Assembly: GCA_029204225.1 (NCBI GenBank)
Contig: CM055097.1
Coordinates: 50,048,600 to 50,112,599 of the forward strand
DNA length: 64,000 nt
Source: Diphasiastrum complanatum
Taxonomy: Eukaryota; Streptophyta; Lycopodiopsida; Lycopodiales; Lycopodiaceae
Direction of reading: 5' to 3'
Part shown: positions 1 through 12,189 of the stretch, piece after piece
Position numbering within the stretch: position 1 is the first letter of the stretch
Layout of the letters: the number at the start of each line of letters is the position of its first letter
Position numbers and translations under genes: made by a program
The notes under the pieces: generated by a model
The model's input: only the letters and a program-made list of their open reading frames with translations
Told to the model about the DNA's origin: nothing
Databases searched by the model: none

Positions 1-306
1 TGCCTTTTGTATAAAGGCTGCAGTTTGTGTGGGACCATGTTCATGCATTGTGTACTATGTGATGCCAAGAGATCATAGTCTCACCAGATTGATGACACAC
101 AAAGGAGAACATACATGTGGAACTGTTATTTTCAAAGGCAAGGCACTACAAATCTGAAGGGCCATTGTTGCACATTTTGCACTATTCAAGATTTTCAGAG
201 CCTTGTTCATTCTTTAGTACCTACCTCGGAGCACCTCCACGCAGCCAGAGACTCACCTTCGCATTTCTTAAGGACAGTTGTCGCACTTCTTAAAGGCAGC
301 TTCACA

Positions 307-1610
<1,304 letters not shown>

Positions 1611-1639
1611 TTTTGCTATTGGTATGTCGCGACAATACA

Positions 1640-3340
1640 CACGAAGTGCAACCCGAAACCTCAAAACATAGCATCGAAAAACCAAGGTCTCTGGTTGATA
1701 GGGTGGTTAGAGCATACACGAGTGCCAGTCCAAGGAAAGTGCAAATGAGCATAGCGAGGGAGCTGATCATGTCATCAATGCTCAAGAAAGATAAAAAGGA
1801 AAAAGAGGGTGTTAGCGATGTGGAGCTCACAAACTTTCTAGAGGAGCTCATTCCCCTGGTGGAGAACAGAAGGTGTTTTCCTGCTTGAGCAAGTATTTCA
1901 ATTTCTACCTACAAATCTTCACTTCTTTTCATGTCATATTCATTCGCTTGTTGTTTCTTTTTCTACAGGTTGTGGAAAATGGTAACCAATGCTCAAAATT
2001 CCTCTCGTCCTTTAGGAGATGGTCTGGACAGCTTGCTGTTGCTAAAGAAAAATTCTATGTATGAGTTTTTTCATGGTAGTAGATTCCCAGGTCAGGGTCC
2101 ACCTGATGAGCGTTGCTTTGTTTTTAAGATGTCCACAAAGGATCTTGCATCAGGTGTGGATCTTGTGGTTAGAATGCAGAGAACTAGCAATGGTGATCTG
2201 AGGAATGCATGGGTACAATTTGATCATACCAGACGAGTCCTCAATTGGACAACAATGGGGTGCCATGTGTATGATCCAAGGTATACATGTTTGTGTGATA
2301 CCTATAAAGTTTAATTTAAAATTATGTATTCACACTAGGTGGCACTGATACTCGCTAAATTTGTAATTTGTAGTATCCAGGAACTATTGACAATAGCCAC
2401 ATGTGAGATGAAAGAAGAAGACACCGAGTCTCAAGTACTATTTTGGAATTTATTGAACTCTGTTATGGAACGTGTGGGGCACAAGAAAGCAGATTTTCAC
2501 GGGTTCATGGCAGACGAGGCACAAGCGAATTGGAGAGCAGTCCGCACTGTATTCAATGGAGGCCCAGAAAATGAAATGATTGGACGAGAGCGATCGTGTC
2601 TTTTTCACTGGGAGTAAAGCCTGCATATGCACACCAAGAAGTTTGTTCTTAAAGATCATCAAGGGGAGCACAAAGCTACATGTGAGAAATGGAGAACATC
2701 TACCACAAAAGAAGAGGCACTTGCACAATGTAGGTTGATTCGACAATGGCGGCAGACTGGCAAAGTGAGGGACACCAACCTACCATCGATGGATAGCTGG
2801 ATGAGTTGGTGGAATGTTAGAATTGCACATTGGGGAGATTTCATGGTTTCGGTAAGTCAGTGATGCATCTTTAACCGTCTAATTTTTTAATCTATAATTT
2901 CTAATTTTTTCTTATAAGACTCTCTTGTCGCGGTTCATATAGATGGAGCAGATGCAGCCAATACACCATGAACAAATTTGTCTGAATCAAAACATGGAAG
3001 CTGGCTAGCTGGAGAGGTTCATAAGAGTATTATCTCTTTGTATGATGCATGTGTGTCTGACATGGCCAATGCCCTCTTACAGAGTGCAAAACAATATGCC
3101 TATATGCAGGGTAGACATGTCGGAGAAGGCCCTAGCTTGGAAACTCAAATTAGTAGAAGTGACTCCAGAAATCCAGCAAAGCTGAAAGAGGTTATAGGAA
3201 CTATGCGACAAGTAGTGGAAGGTATCCCCATGCACCACATAAACACCACCTTGGAAGGAGACAAAGACATAGTACGTCGAAAAAGACGACCATCCATTGT
3301 GGTAGATGTAGAAGAAAATAGTAGCCACAGGCCAGAGTAA
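1640..3340 (+). pseudogene. MULE-like transposase remnant (DDE core), broken
   Basis: Several plus-strand reading blocks follow one another in the order of a Mutator-like (MULE) transposase: a basic N-terminal block (1640-1888), a block at about 1975-2314 with a FDH-x-WTT-x-CHVYDP segment, one at 2385-2617 with TIATCEMKEEDTESQ, then HGFMADEAQANW and an arginine-rich RERSCLFHW segment, and a block at 2618-2863 ending in a Trp-rich stretch. These resemble the catalytic core of MULE transposases (D in FDH, D in FMADEAQANW). At least one in-frame stop (about 2616) and frame changes separate the blocks. Some gaps could be introns, since GT/AG-like ends exist, but no clean exon chain was found. The last block (2978-3340) has no recognised domain. 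It is probably a dead transposon gene; a domesticated gene is less likely. Confidence 0.6.
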
Positions 3341-4002
3341 ACTATTGCACTCTCTGATCAATATGGGCATTTGCTCTGATAACAATTGCAGTTAGAGCAT
3401 GCAAACAGATTCAGTTCATAGAAGAGTTAGAAGGATAGAGAACAATACCTCTTGTATTAAATAAAATTGCATCATACAAAAGACTTGAGAACTAGGCTGA
3501 ACATGAGAGAAAGAGATGAGAAGGTTATGCCTCCTTCACATCAGCCCCACTCACATTAGAAGGGTCTTAAAATGTCTTTCTCCATTAAGAGGTAATTTGG
3601 GCCTTTACCAAATTTATATCAATGAGTATATTTATAAATAGCCAACAATGCAACAATATCCATTAATTAATCTGGCATATCCTTGATACAAACCATATTT
3701 AGAATTAATCTACAAACATGCATAAGCTCTGCGTGAAAATCATAAACCATGGGATCATATACAACAAGTAAAAGAAGACACAATAGTATAGAGCTACGAG
3801 GTCCACCCACAAATGGACGTCGGGTAGAAGAATCTTGCATCACCTACATGGACAATGCATGCTGGAAATAAACTTTTGACTGGCATGGCCACTACATTTC
3901 TTCCTTTAATATGACATTCCAGAACTCTTTGTGTGGTCACGACATTTACATGTCAAGGGTAGGTTCTACAGCGAGTTAGTGCAAAAAGAAGATCTCCGTC
4001 CT
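3341..4002. other. No gene seen
   Basis: AT-rich spacer between the plus-strand MULE-like blocks and the minus-strand SWIM block. I see no reading frame, repeat or RNA gene that I can support. Confidence 0.5.
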
Positions 4003-4922
4003 TCAACATTGGTTGATGGATGAACATATTAGACTTCTGGTCGAGTCCCATGACTCGAAGGAAGATAAATGTTTGCACGCTAGATAAGACTTTTTCTTCA
4101 AGAGACGCTTTTGAAAATCAGGACATGTGCAAATCGGTCTACTGGCTATATGGACATCATAACAAATGTCATTTACTTTGGAAGTTTGCATCTCAATTTT
4201 GAATATTTCATGCTTATTCTCCTCCATCACCTTTTCTGTCAATACACGGGCATTCAATGATAGTGCTCTTTTTATTCATTCCAATGCAACAAGTGACACA
4301 CTTGGCCTATACTTTGGATTGCGAGCATCATTTGTGGTAGGACAAGTTGAGGGTTGAGTGTCCTCATGTATTCCAGTTTGGGATGCATGGGCTTTTGACA
4401 TCCCACTTTCTTTATTGAGTGGCTTTGTCTCAAGCTGGAACCCCCCCCCAAGGTGATCATGTCTCCTTCTGTTTGTGTTAAATTGGTGCCATAAGGGCCA
4501 AAGGTTGGGTACCTTTGGAGGTATTGGAGAGATACATTTATCTAGATGCCACGCATGAGTGCAATCAATATTGCAGAACCACATCATTTGTTGTGTCTTG
4601 CCATTGGGATGTGTTCTTGTAGATAAGAAACATGGGGCAAGACTCCCTTTTGTTGAATTTGAGATTAATTTCCACATTTACCTTGTCGTGGTAGCCAACC
4701 CAAGCACTTTACACGACTATTTAAACTAGTTCTTCTAATTGCCCAAAAAGTATTGTGAACTTGTCGTTCAAGTACAATTTCCTCACCAACTAAGCAAGTT
4801 GTGGATGAGTCTGGTGAGCTCGTGCTAGGTGATTTTCCTAAGCCCGAAGTGCGTGCAGCAAAATTTATTTGTCTTGGACGACCCTTCTCTCTACGATTAA
4901 TAGTTTCAAAATTATCTTTCAT
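4003..4922 (-). pseudogene. SWIM zinc finger fragment, MULE-associated
   Basis: On the minus strand, blocks at 4922-4665, 4677-4276 and 4257-4003 read in order. The last contains CTCPDFQ, a spacer, then CKH, which is the CxCxnCxH pattern of the SWIM zinc finger that follows the catalytic core in MULE/FAR1-type transposases. The block before it has a Cys/His cluster (CNIDCTHAWHLDKC) of unknown type. The blocks are in different frames with stops between, so this is a remnant. It lies in opposite orientation to the MULE core at 1.6-3.3 kb; it is either part of a second copy or a piece flipped relative to it. Confidence 0.5.
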
Positions 4923-6689
4923 TTACAAAAAAAACTAGTTCTTTTTTTTCTTTTCTTCAATAGACCTTGCCTTTTTTGTTTCTTGATTATGGTTTTTGCA
5001 CAATAGACGTGAGGAATGCTTAGATTATCAAGAGAGAGGCAATTGTTATGTCGTCTTGTTATGTGAAGAATGCATAATTAACGTAACTCCTCTTTTATGA
5101 GAGAAATATGACAGTTGAAATATGTCAAAGATTGTGTACCATTCAAAAGAAGTGAGGGATTTCAATGGACAGATCTTTCATGAATCTTTGATCTAAACCA
5201 ACAAGAAGTAAGAAGTAGGAAAGCCACCAATTCATTGTAGACCCTAACCTGAATATCGGGAGACAATGAGTAAGATGCATCTTTTTTTGTTGGGGGTATT
5301 CCCAACAAAGTGTAAATAGATAAAATCCTCCAATAAAATGTGTTGCGAGGGCATGGCATCCTGCGTGTATAAGCCCATGGCCCAATGAGCACGCAATTGA
5401 AGTTGTAAATAAAATAAACTTGACTTGGGCCTTGTAATTAAAATAAAACTAGAGGCCCAATGTCATTTTTAAACTTAGAGATCACCTTTTAGAGTTGGGT
5501 CCAAATTGGGACTCACATGAATCTTGTGATTTCTAATGTACTTTTTGTGGACCCTTGGATCAAGTTGGGTCCAAGACGAATGGTTAGGATCATTGTGAAT
5601 ATTAGCCAATAAGATTGAGGGTCAAGGGCCTTCCCCATTTTATAAAAAGGCACCATTTGTACACTATTTCCATGCTTAATGAGAAGGAAAAAACTCTACC
5701 ATTTTTGGAAGAGAAGCATCATCATTTGCTATTCACTACTTGCTAATGCTCTTGGTTGTGTTTTCTCTTGCTTTCTATTTCCATGTTTATTGTTTGCCAA
5801 TAGTGAATGTTTTTCCATTAGCAAGCATAAGGAGCATTTGAGCTAACCTCCACCCTCACTCTCTTTCTCTCTCTTTCTCTCCTCTTCTCAATCTCTTCTT
5901 CTCCATTCCTTCCCTTCAACCAAACTATGATGTAGAGGAGTAGAGTTAAAGAGGAGTAGTATAGTGGTGAGTAGAGTTAAGAGAGAAAGTAGGAAATTAA
6001 CTAAAAGTAGCATCTATGCATAGTTAGGCACCTATCCAGTGATCTAATCTTTGTTGATAGGCGGAAGGGCTATACTACGAGAGATCGTCGACCCCACAGA
6101 TTGACACTGAGTGCTATGAGAGAGACGATGGTATGCTGCTTTAAAGCTTGGAAGTATGGAAAGTCCTCGTTTTTTTTAGTGGTACTCTCTTGAAGTTTAC
6201 ATAAGCCCTAATTGAAGTCTGTACTTGAATTAGTAGAAAAGCCTAGTTATTCAAAGTGGTTTCCTAAGAACACCTATCTAAATAGTGTTAGAATAAGTAA
6301 GCCCGAGTTTCTCTCACAGTTCATGACTTTTCGTGTTCGGCAGTGATTTTGAGTTTTTTACTGTCCTTGTGATGGTATGCATGTGTGCCAGTTTGACGGT
6401 ACACGTAGTGTAAATTGGGACACGTGTCCCAAAACGGGGACCAAACTGCTATGCAGCGGTACCCCACAAAAATTGGACTGTGTATATATATCTTTCAGTC
6501 TCTTTTGTAAATATAGTTCAAAAGTGTTCTCTTGGGTTTGTGTGTGTGAACTCTCTTTACTGTTTATCTGATTGATGTCATGACAAAGTTTGTAACACTA
6601 TTGGAATTTCCCATAGGTTGTTACGTTCACTATTACCCGAGGGTTATACAATTTCAAATTCAGGGAAAGATGTTAAAAAGATATTGGTG
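4923..6689. other. No gene seen; promoter- or LTR-like stretch
   Basis: No coding sequence. A good TATA-like box (TATAAAAAGG) lies at about 5641, followed by a CT-rich transcribed-looking stretch near 5850-5920 and several copies of a GAGTAGAGTTAA-like motif near 5935-5980. This could be the promoter end of an LTR or of a lost gene. No second copy of the sequence was seen in the window, so the boundaries are unknown. Confidence 0.3.
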
Positions 6690-8620
6690 ATGCTTCGAAT
6701 GGACTACAATTGCATTCATGCGTGTCCAAGCGATTGCATGTTATACAAGGGTGTACATAAATAAAAAACAAGTTGCCCTAAGTGTGAATCTTCACGATAT
6801 CGACAAGATGTGCAAGGAACCAAAGTTGCATCCAAGGTTGTGCACCATTTTCAATATTACCGCGCATCCAACACATGTTCCGTTGTGAGTCCTTGGCCGA
6901 ATTGATGGATTGGCATGCGAGGAATAGATCCTTTGATGGTGTCATGAGAACACCATGTGATAGTATGGCCGCAAAACACATTGAAGAAGAGTGGCCGATA
7001 TTTCGTACAGAGCCAAGACATTTAAGACTTGGGTTGCCCATGGATGGTATTAATTCTCATGGCCATCGATCTTCTACTTGGAAAACATGGCCAGTTATGC
7101 TTGTGAATTACAACATACCTTCATGGATGACAATGAAAAAAGGTCATCTTTTACTTGCTCTCATCATTCCCGGTCGTTACAAGGTAAAAAACATGGATGT
7201 CTATATAGAGCCTATTGTCGAGGAGTTGCAAATTCTTTGGAGAGGGATTCGTGTATATGACATTTCACATCTTATCGGATCTCGAGAATTTGAACTAAAA
7301 GGTATTTTGATGTGGACGATGCATGATTATCCTAGATTGGGTGAGTGTAGCGGTTTTTCTACTTCCGGATACCATGCCTGTAATATATGTGGAAGTAATC
7401 TCCCTGCATGATATGCAAAACATTTTTATACACTCCCATATTGGACAACATTAAAAATAACTCATTTACTGGATCCAATGCACATTTTCAAAAATGTGGG
7501 AAAGTCACTATGGAGACACTTCAATCAGTCAGAAGGTTTGTATGCACAAGTCCTTGAAGAACTAAAATATTTTTTTCAAATGTGACACTTGTGGACTAAA
7601 GTTGGACTAGAGTCAAGGTCAAGAGAACTCATGCATTGTGGATTTTGTCGAAGGAAGAGAGTACGCATATAAAGGCAGTTATTCGACATAAGTGATTTCC
7701 CACTAGATACGCGGGGTCTATAAGAGGGGCATTTACAGCAGATGACAAATTATCCAGATTAAAGTCTCACGATTGGCACAAGATGATACAGGTATATGTA
7801 TTTGATGTGTTCAATTAGCGACGCATATGATCAAGATTATTTGCATGAAATGTCATGACAATTATATTTCGGCCTATTTATTTTGACAGCATGTATTTTT
7901 GGTGGCATTGAAAGAGTGTTTCACCAAAGATATACGAAACGTTATCTCAAAATCGTCAACCTTTACAAGGTGTTGCTCGTGAGTCTTAACATCATTCAAA
8001 TGAGCACATTTCACAAGTATGTATGTATTATTGATGCATTTCTATTTTTGTATGCGACGAATATGCAAATGGATATCCAAATTCACCTATTGGTTCATCT
8101 TGTTGACGAGGTAGAGCTAGTGGGCCCTGTGAGTGCAAGATGGATGTTTTTTTAGAGCACTTTATGAAAGTCCTAAAAGATTTATTCGCCAAAAAGTGCG
8201 TATAGAAGGTAGTATGGCGGAACGTTGGATGGCACAAGAGTCTTTGTTTTATATTACATAGTACTTGACACAATTAAATCCAGGGGCTCCAAGACTGTGG
8301 TATGATAGTGATGAGGAGAGCAACAAACAAGAGAACATTCCACAAGGAAAATGAACGCGTGCTAAATTTTCCGAGTGTATGAGAGACAAGGTTTGCACGT
8401 TCATGCTATATAGCACAGAAGAATTGTCATCTTGGATTGATTTATACAAAAAATCCAAAGATCAACGAAATATTGATAGAACGCGATGGCGTCGGTCACA
8501 TAGGGGCCAAGCTTTTCCATCTGAATTGGAGAAGCTCCCAGATCAATGCAACATTTCAGAAAGACTGATACAGTTCAATGTTTCTCACTACATTGAATTG
8601 AACTGAATGTTGTGACACAA
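6690..8620 (+). pseudogene. CACTA (En/Spm) TNP2-type transposase, broken
   Basis: The block near 6690-6770 reads DYNCIHACPSDCMLY, the start of plant TNP2/Transposase_21 proteins. The longest open part (6875-7411) carries the family signature: a PRHLRLGLPMDG segment, VYIEPIVEELQ, GIRVYD, then ELKGILMWTMHDYP, a SGFSTSGYHACNIC motif and stop. Further blocks at about 7440-7510 (LLDPMHIFKNVGKSLW) and 8020-8260 (HLVDEVELVGPVSARWMFF) match the downstream part and the DUF4218 domain found in the same proteins. Multiple stops and frameshifts make it non-functional. Acidic sequence at 8800-8980 may be the tail. Terminal inverted repeats were not located. Confidence 0.85.
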
Positions 8621-8960
8621 TGGGGAATTAGGGTACTTTTAATTATAAATCAATTGTTGAGCACACTAGATTCATTCTCCAACTAACTTGTATTGTCTGT
8701 ATGTACACAAATAGCCCTTTATCCCAATCCATCGAATACGAGGTGGCTATTTGTCATGCAAACATAGACAAGAAAAAAGAATATTTTCCAAAATATCGAG
8801 CTCGAAGATGCGACAACATACAATCATGATGAAGAAGATGAAAGCAATCGCGATATGGAAAATCGTGCAGAAGAAAATCTGCATAACGAAGAGGACAAAA
8901 CAATTGATTATCTCGTGGAGCCAAATGAGCATGATGATTGGGATGTCACTGACAATGGCG

Positions 8961-9629
8961 TAAGACCGAAAGTCAAATCAATGAAAACATTGATGATGAT
9001 ACTTCTAATCTCCCAACAAGAATAGACCATTTGTTTGAAATCTGTGAAAGAATTAGACTAGTAGATGAGTGTGAAAGTGATGCAAACGATCGGGTTTTGA
9101 CATTCTGCGAGTAAATTATTTGCGAGTTGTGTGAGTTTCTTTGTGCAAACATTCCTCGAAATCATAGCACACGACATGCCATCAAATTGGAGATATTTGA
9201 TTTTGATTACAACAATTGCAAAAAACTTTTGTGATTTTTGCAACATATTGGAATTTGTAACACTAGACAACAATGAAAACAAATTACACTATGGTTGTTG
9301 TAAATATTATGCATTCAATATTTAACTTGGCCCCATGCAGATGCAGGTCATGCATATGTCTAAATATCATAATGTAAGTCTGACTCATTTGGTTTATTGC
9401 TAGTCATGATGTAACAAAAAGAAGGGCAACAAACAATTCTGCTATATATGTCTCTCATGCAAGGTATTATCAATTTGTGTGATCATTCATGCAAGAAACA
9501 TATAGGAGTAAGTTCTATTTTGTTGTTTATGCCTTGCATATGAAGGCACGTGTAAAGGATGGAGTTATTGCAATTGATTTCAAATAGTGTCTCGGGTAAT
9601 GATCTCCAATTGAAAATTTTCCCAATTAT
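8961..9629. other. No gene seen
   Basis: AT-rich sequence between the CACTA remnant and the copia RT fragment. Short reading frames here show no recognisable domain. It may be the decayed 3' part of the CACTA element. Confidence 0.4.
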
Positions 9630-11030
9630 TGCTGATGGTAAGTTGCCTATCACATGTTAGTGGATCTACAAGACGAAGTATGGAGCAGATGGGCAACTCA
9701 ACAAGTACAAGGCACGACTAGTTGCAAGAGGTTTTGAGCAGCAAGAAGGTATAGACTTTGAGGAGACCTTTGCACCCATAGCCAAAATGGTAACTATTCG
9801 TTCTATCATTGCAATTTCTGCTTTCTATGGTTGGAAAATCCAGCAAATGGATGTCAAATCTGCTTTTCTTAATGGAGTGTTGGATGAAGAGGTATATTTA
9901 GAGCAACCTCAAGGGCTTGTTGAGCCAGGGAGAGATCATTTGGTTTGTAAACTCAACAAAGCCGTATATGGTTTGAAGCAAGCGCCACGAGTGTGGTACT
10001 CTTGCATTGATGAACACTTCAAGCGAAGGGGAATGGTAAAGAGTGATGTTGATCCTAATATTTACATTCTTAGGCAAAACTCATATATAGTGTTCGTTGT
10101 CCTCTGTTTCGATGATTTGATTATTACAAGAAGTAATATGGGCTTAATTGATGAAATCAAATCATACCTTTCCAATACCTTTGACATGAGCAATTTATGG
10201 TTGATGCATTATTGTCTTGGTATTGAAGTTTGGCAAAAGGAAGACAATGTTTTTCTTACGCAAAACAAGTATGCACGAGATCTATTGAATAATTCCAATA
10301 TACAGGATTGCAAGTCACTAAGTACTCCGATGGAGGGCAATACCAAACTTTCTGCATTACATGAAGCCGAGAAAGTTGATGCATACTTATATAGATAGTT
10401 AGTGGGCAGTTTAATCTATTTGACACGCACACGTCCTGATATTGCGTATGCTATGGGTGTGGTAAGTCAATTTATGCAAGAACCTAGTCAGACTCACTGG
10501 AAAGCTGCTGAACGTATTTTGAGATATGTTCGAGGCATGTTAAATTTTGGCTTGAAGTATGATCAGTCTGAAACCCTAATGTTGGTAGGCTATACAAATG
10601 TTGATTGGGCAGGAAATATTGATGATAGATGATCTACCAGCGGTCATACATAGCTATGGTATAGTTGCTGTTTCTTGGAGCAGCAAGAAGCAATCCATAG
10701 TACTCTTATCTTCGACGGAAGTTGAGTATCGTGCACTTAGCAATGCTACACAAAAGGTAATATGGCTGTGAAGATTGCTTACTAATTTGGGTCAATCATA
10801 GGTGGATGCTACAACTGTATATTGTGACAACAAAGCTATATCCATCTTGCTAGAAACCCAATTCTACATGCTCGAACAAAACACATCGAGATACATCATC
10901 ACTTTGTTCGAGAGAAAATAATTGATGGCACCATTGATCTAGTTTTTTGTAAATTTGAAGATCAAGTGGCTAATATTTTACTAAGTCCTTAGGTAAATGT
11001 AAATTTGAGAACCTTCGTAGTCTCTTAGGA
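9630..11030 (+). pseudogene. Ty1/copia RT-RNase H, 5'-truncated (element A)
   Basis: Reading starts abruptly in the reverse transcriptase N-terminus (WIYKTKYGADG near 9663) after an in-frame stop, then runs open from 9787 to 10398: QMDVKSAFLNG, YLEQPQG, and YGLKQAPRVWY. The catalytic box reads CFDD instead of YVDD. The frame resumes at 10402 with GSLIYLTRTRPDIAYAMG, and RNase H-like fragments (SSTEVEY near 10710, KHIE near 10880) continue to about 10995 with frameshifts. Gag, protease and integrase are absent. A polypurine-like stretch (ATTGAGGGAG, about 11052-11061) leads into the LTR. Inactive copia fragment. Confidence 0.9.
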
Positions 11031-11063
11031 ATAGAAGAATGTAATTTTATCATTGAGGGAGTG

Positions 11064-11324
11064 TGTAAGAAATCAATGATAAACTTCATTGTTACACTTC
11101 TTAGTTACTGTTCACGATGTACTTAATTATTGACAACTATTACCAGCTGTAACTAGCCGTAGGCTAGTCTAGTAGTCTACTCCTAGGTTTTATCTCTCTA
11201 TCAGGGTTCAGGGTTTATTTGTACATTTTACATTCAGTATGATTCAGTGTGATAGAGTGATATTGCGTGTTCTTCTTCCGCCTCCTTACTTGGTGATTGC
11301 TTATGGTGAATGCTTGATGTTGCA
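11064..11324 (+). repeat. Probable 3' LTR of copia element A
   Basis: Begins TGTAAGAAATCAATG directly after the polypurine-like stretch that follows RNase H. The 3' boundary is a guess at a TGCA near 11321-11324, because no second LTR copy is present in the window to align with. Confidence 0.5.
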
Positions 11325-11860
11325 TATCTGATTATTTGACATGGTTTGGCCTACATAAATCCATTGATGATAATATCCCTTAGCATTGTCCACAAATCTA
11401 AGAATCAGCCTAAAATATTGTCCATAAATCCAAGAATTGGTGCCTCATAAACATCACTAATTTAGTAACAAACGTCGCTACATGCCCACATATGTCACTA
11501 ATTTTTTAAAGTCAATTATGCGTCGCCCGACGACGTTTGCAATGACATATATATGTCGCCTAGCAACAAACGATATGAAATTTCCTTTGCACGCCATTTC
11601 TGATATTTCCTCTCATTTTTTTTTTCTCATTTTCAATCCTCTCATTTTGCTTCCTTGCTTCCTTGCTTGCCATTGCTGATTTTCATAGCAATCTTGTTGC
11701 TTGTTACTTGTATTCTCATAGTGATCTTGTTACTTGTATTCTCATTATTGTCATATTCATAGTGATCTTGTTATTTGTTAGCATCTACTTAGTTGCAATC
11801 TTAGTGTTTAGTTTAATTTTCTTGTAGTAATTTAGTGTAGTTTTCCATATAGTTTTTATT
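11325..11860. repeat. GTCGC-rich subterminal-repeat-like stretch, no gene
   Basis: Around 11440-11570 short motifs recur in both orientations: ACATCACTAA, AACGTCGC, ATATGTCACTAA, CGACGACGTTTGC, ATATGTCGC. This pattern resembles the subterminal repeats of plant CACTA or Mutator elements. No matching opposite end was found, so it may be an orphan terminus of the CACTA element lying upstream. The rest is AT-rich with a CTTGTTACTTGTATTCTCAT motif repeated imperfectly near 11695-11780. Confidence 0.35.
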
Positions 11861-11867
11861 TTTAGTT

Positions 11868-12185
11868 ATGGTTTCAATGTTTTTTACGTGGTTAGTTATT
11901 CTACCATTGGTCTTGATGGCCGGTGGAACAGGTGGACGATCGGTCGATGTGACCGGTTGTCTAATTCTTCCGAGGGGCACACTTTTGAGGGTGCGCCCCC
12001 CTATAGCGGCTGTCGTAGCTCCGGCGGTGGCCGTGAAGGTTTCACCTTTGGCAGTGACCACGAGATGGCACTACGTCTCTTTAGAAGTATGCACCCTTGC
12101 GATCTACGAGCAGTCGATGCATGAGGACCCGATGACTGGGTCGCCTTTAGTAATACACAATTTGGATTCCACCTCTTACAAATGA
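11868..12185 (+). CDS. GC-rich open frame of unknown nature
   Basis: A 105-codon open frame with a hydrophobic start and a Val/Ala-rich middle, in a patch clearly richer in G and C than its AT-rich surroundings. Other frames on both strands are also open here, so the reading direction is not decided; one (plus frame from 11888) encodes a Gly/Ser/Arg-rich stretch instead. I recognise no family. It may be a fragment of a transposon accessory gene, given the subterminal-repeat-like stretch just upstream, or not coding at all. A 20-bp sequence in the tail is repeated at about 12162 and 12209. Confidence 0.15.
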   Translation: MVSMFFTWLVILPLVLMAGGTGGRSVDVTGCLILPRGTLLRVRPPIAAVVAPAVAVKVSPLAVTTRWHYVSLEVCTLAIYEQSMHEDPMTGSPLVIHNLDSTSYK

Positions 12186-12189
12186 GTGA

